This document shows, one piece after another, positions 3,894-5,677 of a stretch of 5,677 nt of DNA (the stretch's first letter is position 1; every line of letters starts with the position of its first letter). The DNA comes from Candidatus Cloacimonadota bacterium. GTDB lineage: Bacteria > Cloacimonadota > Cloacimonadia > Cloacimonadales > TCS61. The stretch covers positions 1 through 5,677 of the forward strand of contig JAIORR010000118.1 in the NCBI GenBank assembly GCA_021108055.1, given 5' to 3'. Below the pieces are notes generated by a model. The model ran no database searches. It was not told where the DNA came from and was given only the letters and a program-made list of their open reading frames with translations. The translations under genes were made by a program, and so were the position numbers.

Positions 3894-5677
3894 ATGGCTT
3901 TAACATTAATTGAAAAAATCTTGGCAAATCACTCTACGAAAGATGTGATAATACCGGGTGAGATCATCGATATTGAAATCGATGTACGTGCTGCCAGAGA
4001 TTTTGGCGGTGCAAATGTGGTGAAAAATTTATTGAATAATAATTTGGAAGTGGACGATGTTTCCAAAACTTTCTTTACTTTCGATTGCAATCCCACCGGT
4101 TCCGATCAGAAATATGCAGCTAATCAGCAGTTCTGCCGACAATATGCACGCGAAAAAGGAATCAAAATTTATGATGTGAATGCCGGCATTGGAACTCATC
4201 TCGTTATCGATGAAGGAATGGCTGTGCCCGGAGCTACAGTAATTTCCACAGATTCTCACGCCAATATTCTCGGTGCGATTGGTGCTTTCGGACAGGGAAT
4301 GGGAGATCAGGATATTGCGGCTGCCTGGGCAAACGGGAAAAGCTGGTTCAAGGTTCCCAAATCGGTGAAATTGACTTTTGTTGGAAAACGTCCGAAAAAT
4401 ATTTATGCTAAAGATATTGTGTTGAATTTGCTGAATAAATTTGGGGCAAATACACTTTTGGGTTATTCAGTCGAATTGTATGGTGAAGAGATTGAAAAAC
4501 TTACTTTGGATGAACGAATTACGGTATCATCGATGGCAACAGAAATGGGAGCGATAATTGTGCTTATTCCTCCTTCAGATGAAGTAATGGAATATTGCGA
4601 AACCCGTTCAGGTAAGAAGCTAACAATAATTGAAGCAGATATCGATGCTGTTTACGATCAGGAACTGGAATTGGATATTTCCAAGTTCAGACCAATGGTT
4701 TCCCGTCCGGGTCATCCCGATGATTCCATCGATATTTCCGAAGTTCATGGTACCAAAATCGATTCTGCTTTCATCGGAAGCTGTACAAACGGTCGTTTTG
4801 AAGATATGAAGGCAGTTGCAGAAATCCTGAAAGGTAAAAAAGTTGCTCCCGGTGTTGTATTGAAAATTGTGCCGTCAACTGATAATATTTGGAATGAATG
4901 TCTCGATGCTGGTTATATAAAAATATTCAAAGATGCCGGAGCATTGGTAAGTAACGCCGGTTGTGCGGGTTGTGCTGCCGGTCAGGTTGGTCAGAACGGT
5001 CCCGGAGAGACAACCATAAGTACAGGAAACAGGAATTTTGCCGGTAAGCAGGGGAAAGGTAAAGTCTATCTTGGCTCTCCGGCAGAAGTAGCTGCTTCTG
5101 CTGTTGCTGGTTATATCACAACTCCAGATGCTATTCCTGATAAACCGGTTGTGTTTGAATCGACCGGAAAACTCAAAATAGAAGGAACTTCCCAAAAAGC
5201 AAAAGTCGCAGAACAACCTACAATATTGGAAGGGAAAGTCTGGATAATTGAAGAAAATAATATTGATACAGATATGATCTTTCACAATCGTTATCTCACG
5301 ATCACGGACATTGACGAGATGGGACAATATACTTTCGATAATCTAAAAGGCTGGAAAGATTTTGCCAAAAAAGCAGAAGCTGGCGATATTGTGATCACAG
5401 GAAAAAATTTTGGTGCGGGAAGCTCGCGTCAGCAAGCTGTAGATTGTTTCAAATCACTTGGTGTTCAACTTATTCTTGCTGAATCCTTCGGTGCAATTTA
5501 CGAACGAAATGCTATCAATGCTGCTTTTCCAATCTTAACTTACACAAATATCGATGAACTTGAACTCAAACAAAGAGATAAAGTAAAAATCGATATTAAG
5601 AATGGAATTATCGAAAATCTGGAAAATGGCAAGAAGGTTGAGATCAATAAATTCTTTGATGTTCAAATGGAGATTTA
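3894..5677 (+). CDS. Aconitase-superfamily hydratase, LeuC-LeuD fusion (3' end cut by window)
   Basis: The frame is open from ATG 3894 (AAGGAG at 3880-3885) to the window edge: 594 codons, then TA. Members use a [4Fe-4S] cluster to isomerise citrate-like hydroxyacids. Residues about 1-410 are LeuC-like: GTH with H102, TDSH with D120, S121 and H122, E217, GSCTNGR with cluster ligand C297, NAGCAGC with C357 and C360, and STGNRNFAGK at 376-385. After a linker (411-444), residues 445-594 are the LeuD-like swivel domain: IDTD at 457-460, YLTI at 467-470, FGAGSSRQQA with S510, S511 and R512, and ERNAINAAFP. Three positions differ from pig aconitase and standard LeuC as aligned from memory: the catalytic Asp-His is D64-C65, the Asn near E217 is S213, and the NRNFxGR Arg is K385. 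Subunit fusion and the dehydrogenase nearby suggest an aconitase role; homoaconitase is the alternative. No symbol is assigned because substrate is unproven. Confidence 0.93.
   Translation, partial: MALTLIEKILANHSTKDVIIPGEIIDIEIDVRAARDFGGANVVKNLLNNNLEVDDVSKTFFTFDCNPTGSDQKYAANQQFCRQYAREKGIKIYDVNAGIGTHLVIDEGMAVPGATVISTDSHANILGAIGAFGQGMGDQDIAAAWANGKSWFKVPKSVKLTFVGKRPKNIYAKDIVLNLLNKFGANTLLGYSVELYGEEIEKLTLDERITVSSMATEMGAIIVLIPPSDEVMEYCETRSGKKLTIIEADIDAVYDQELELDISKFRPMVSRPGHPDDSIDISEVHGTKIDSAFIGSCTNGRFEDMKAVAEILKGKKVAPGVVLKIVPSTDNIWNECLDAGYIKIFKDAGALVSNAGCAGCAAGQVGQNGPGETTISTGNRNFAGKQGKGKVYLGSPAEVAASAVAGYITTPDAIPDKPVVFESTGKLKIEGTSQKAKVAEQPTILEGKVWIIEENNIDTDMIFHNRYLTITDIDEMGQYTFDNLKGWKDFAKKAEAGDIVITGKNFGAGSSRQQAVDCFKSLGVQLILAESFGAIYERNAINAAFPILTYTNIDELELKQRDKVKIDIKNGIIENLENGKKVEINKFFDVQMEI

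Noticed and set aside
4875..5327. Minus-strand open frame of 150 codons opposite the hydratase gene
   Set aside because: The opposite strand encodes the conserved iron-sulphur and linker region; the antisense product has no recognisable feature.

Overview
The window most resembles a Candidatus Cloacimonadota genome or a related Fibrobacterota-Chlorobiota-Bacteroidota-type bacterium. The main reason is the C-terminal secretion tag of the first gene (NYPNPFNPSTTISF, then VVWNGTD and SSGIYFYKLK), which is the type IX secretion (T9SS) sorting domain common in that group. The moderately AT-rich base composition and the gaps full of small palindromes fit this too. The phylum call is from memory of family style, not from a search.

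Layout, all genes on the + strand. (1) 1-714: the 3' end of a large secreted T9SS cargo protein, of which only a beta-rich Ig-like region and the sorting domain are visible. (2) 715-799: a short gap holding three consecutive hairpins. (3) 800-1804: a markedly AT-rich orphan gene with an HExxH zinc-peptidase motif, no ribosome binding site, and repeats at both ends; it looks acquired. (4) 1865-3052: a beta-decarboxylating dehydrogenase of the isocitrate/isopropylmalate family with NADP-type cofactor residues. (5) 3053-3274: a 222-base gap made almost entirely of palindromic repeats. (6) 3275-3820: a small HD-domain protein whose HD doublet reads AD. (7) 3821-3893: a gap with two related perfect hairpins. 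(8) 3894 to the window end: an aconitase-superfamily hydratase in which a LeuC-like [4Fe-4S] part and a LeuD-like swivel part are fused in one chain.

The last three genes form one functional block, probably one transcript: hydratase (citrate-like to isocitrate-like), dehydrogenase (isocitrate-like to 2-oxoacid plus CO2), and an HD protein between them. The simplest reading is the oxidative citrate-to-2-oxoglutarate arm used for glutamate synthesis in an anaerobe. However, both enzymes carry changes at residues that are near-invariant for the standard substrates, so a variant substrate such as homocitrate/homoisocitrate is possible. All three block genes share a similar leader, GGAGAAA followed by an A-rich stretch and ATG.

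The most unusual structural signal is that every intergenic gap carries short inverted repeats close to the next gene, and three of the four carry serial, mostly perfect hairpins. The stems differ in sequence from gap to gap, but the architecture is repeated. No RNA genes, CRISPR arrays, insertion sequences or convincing intrinsic terminators were seen.
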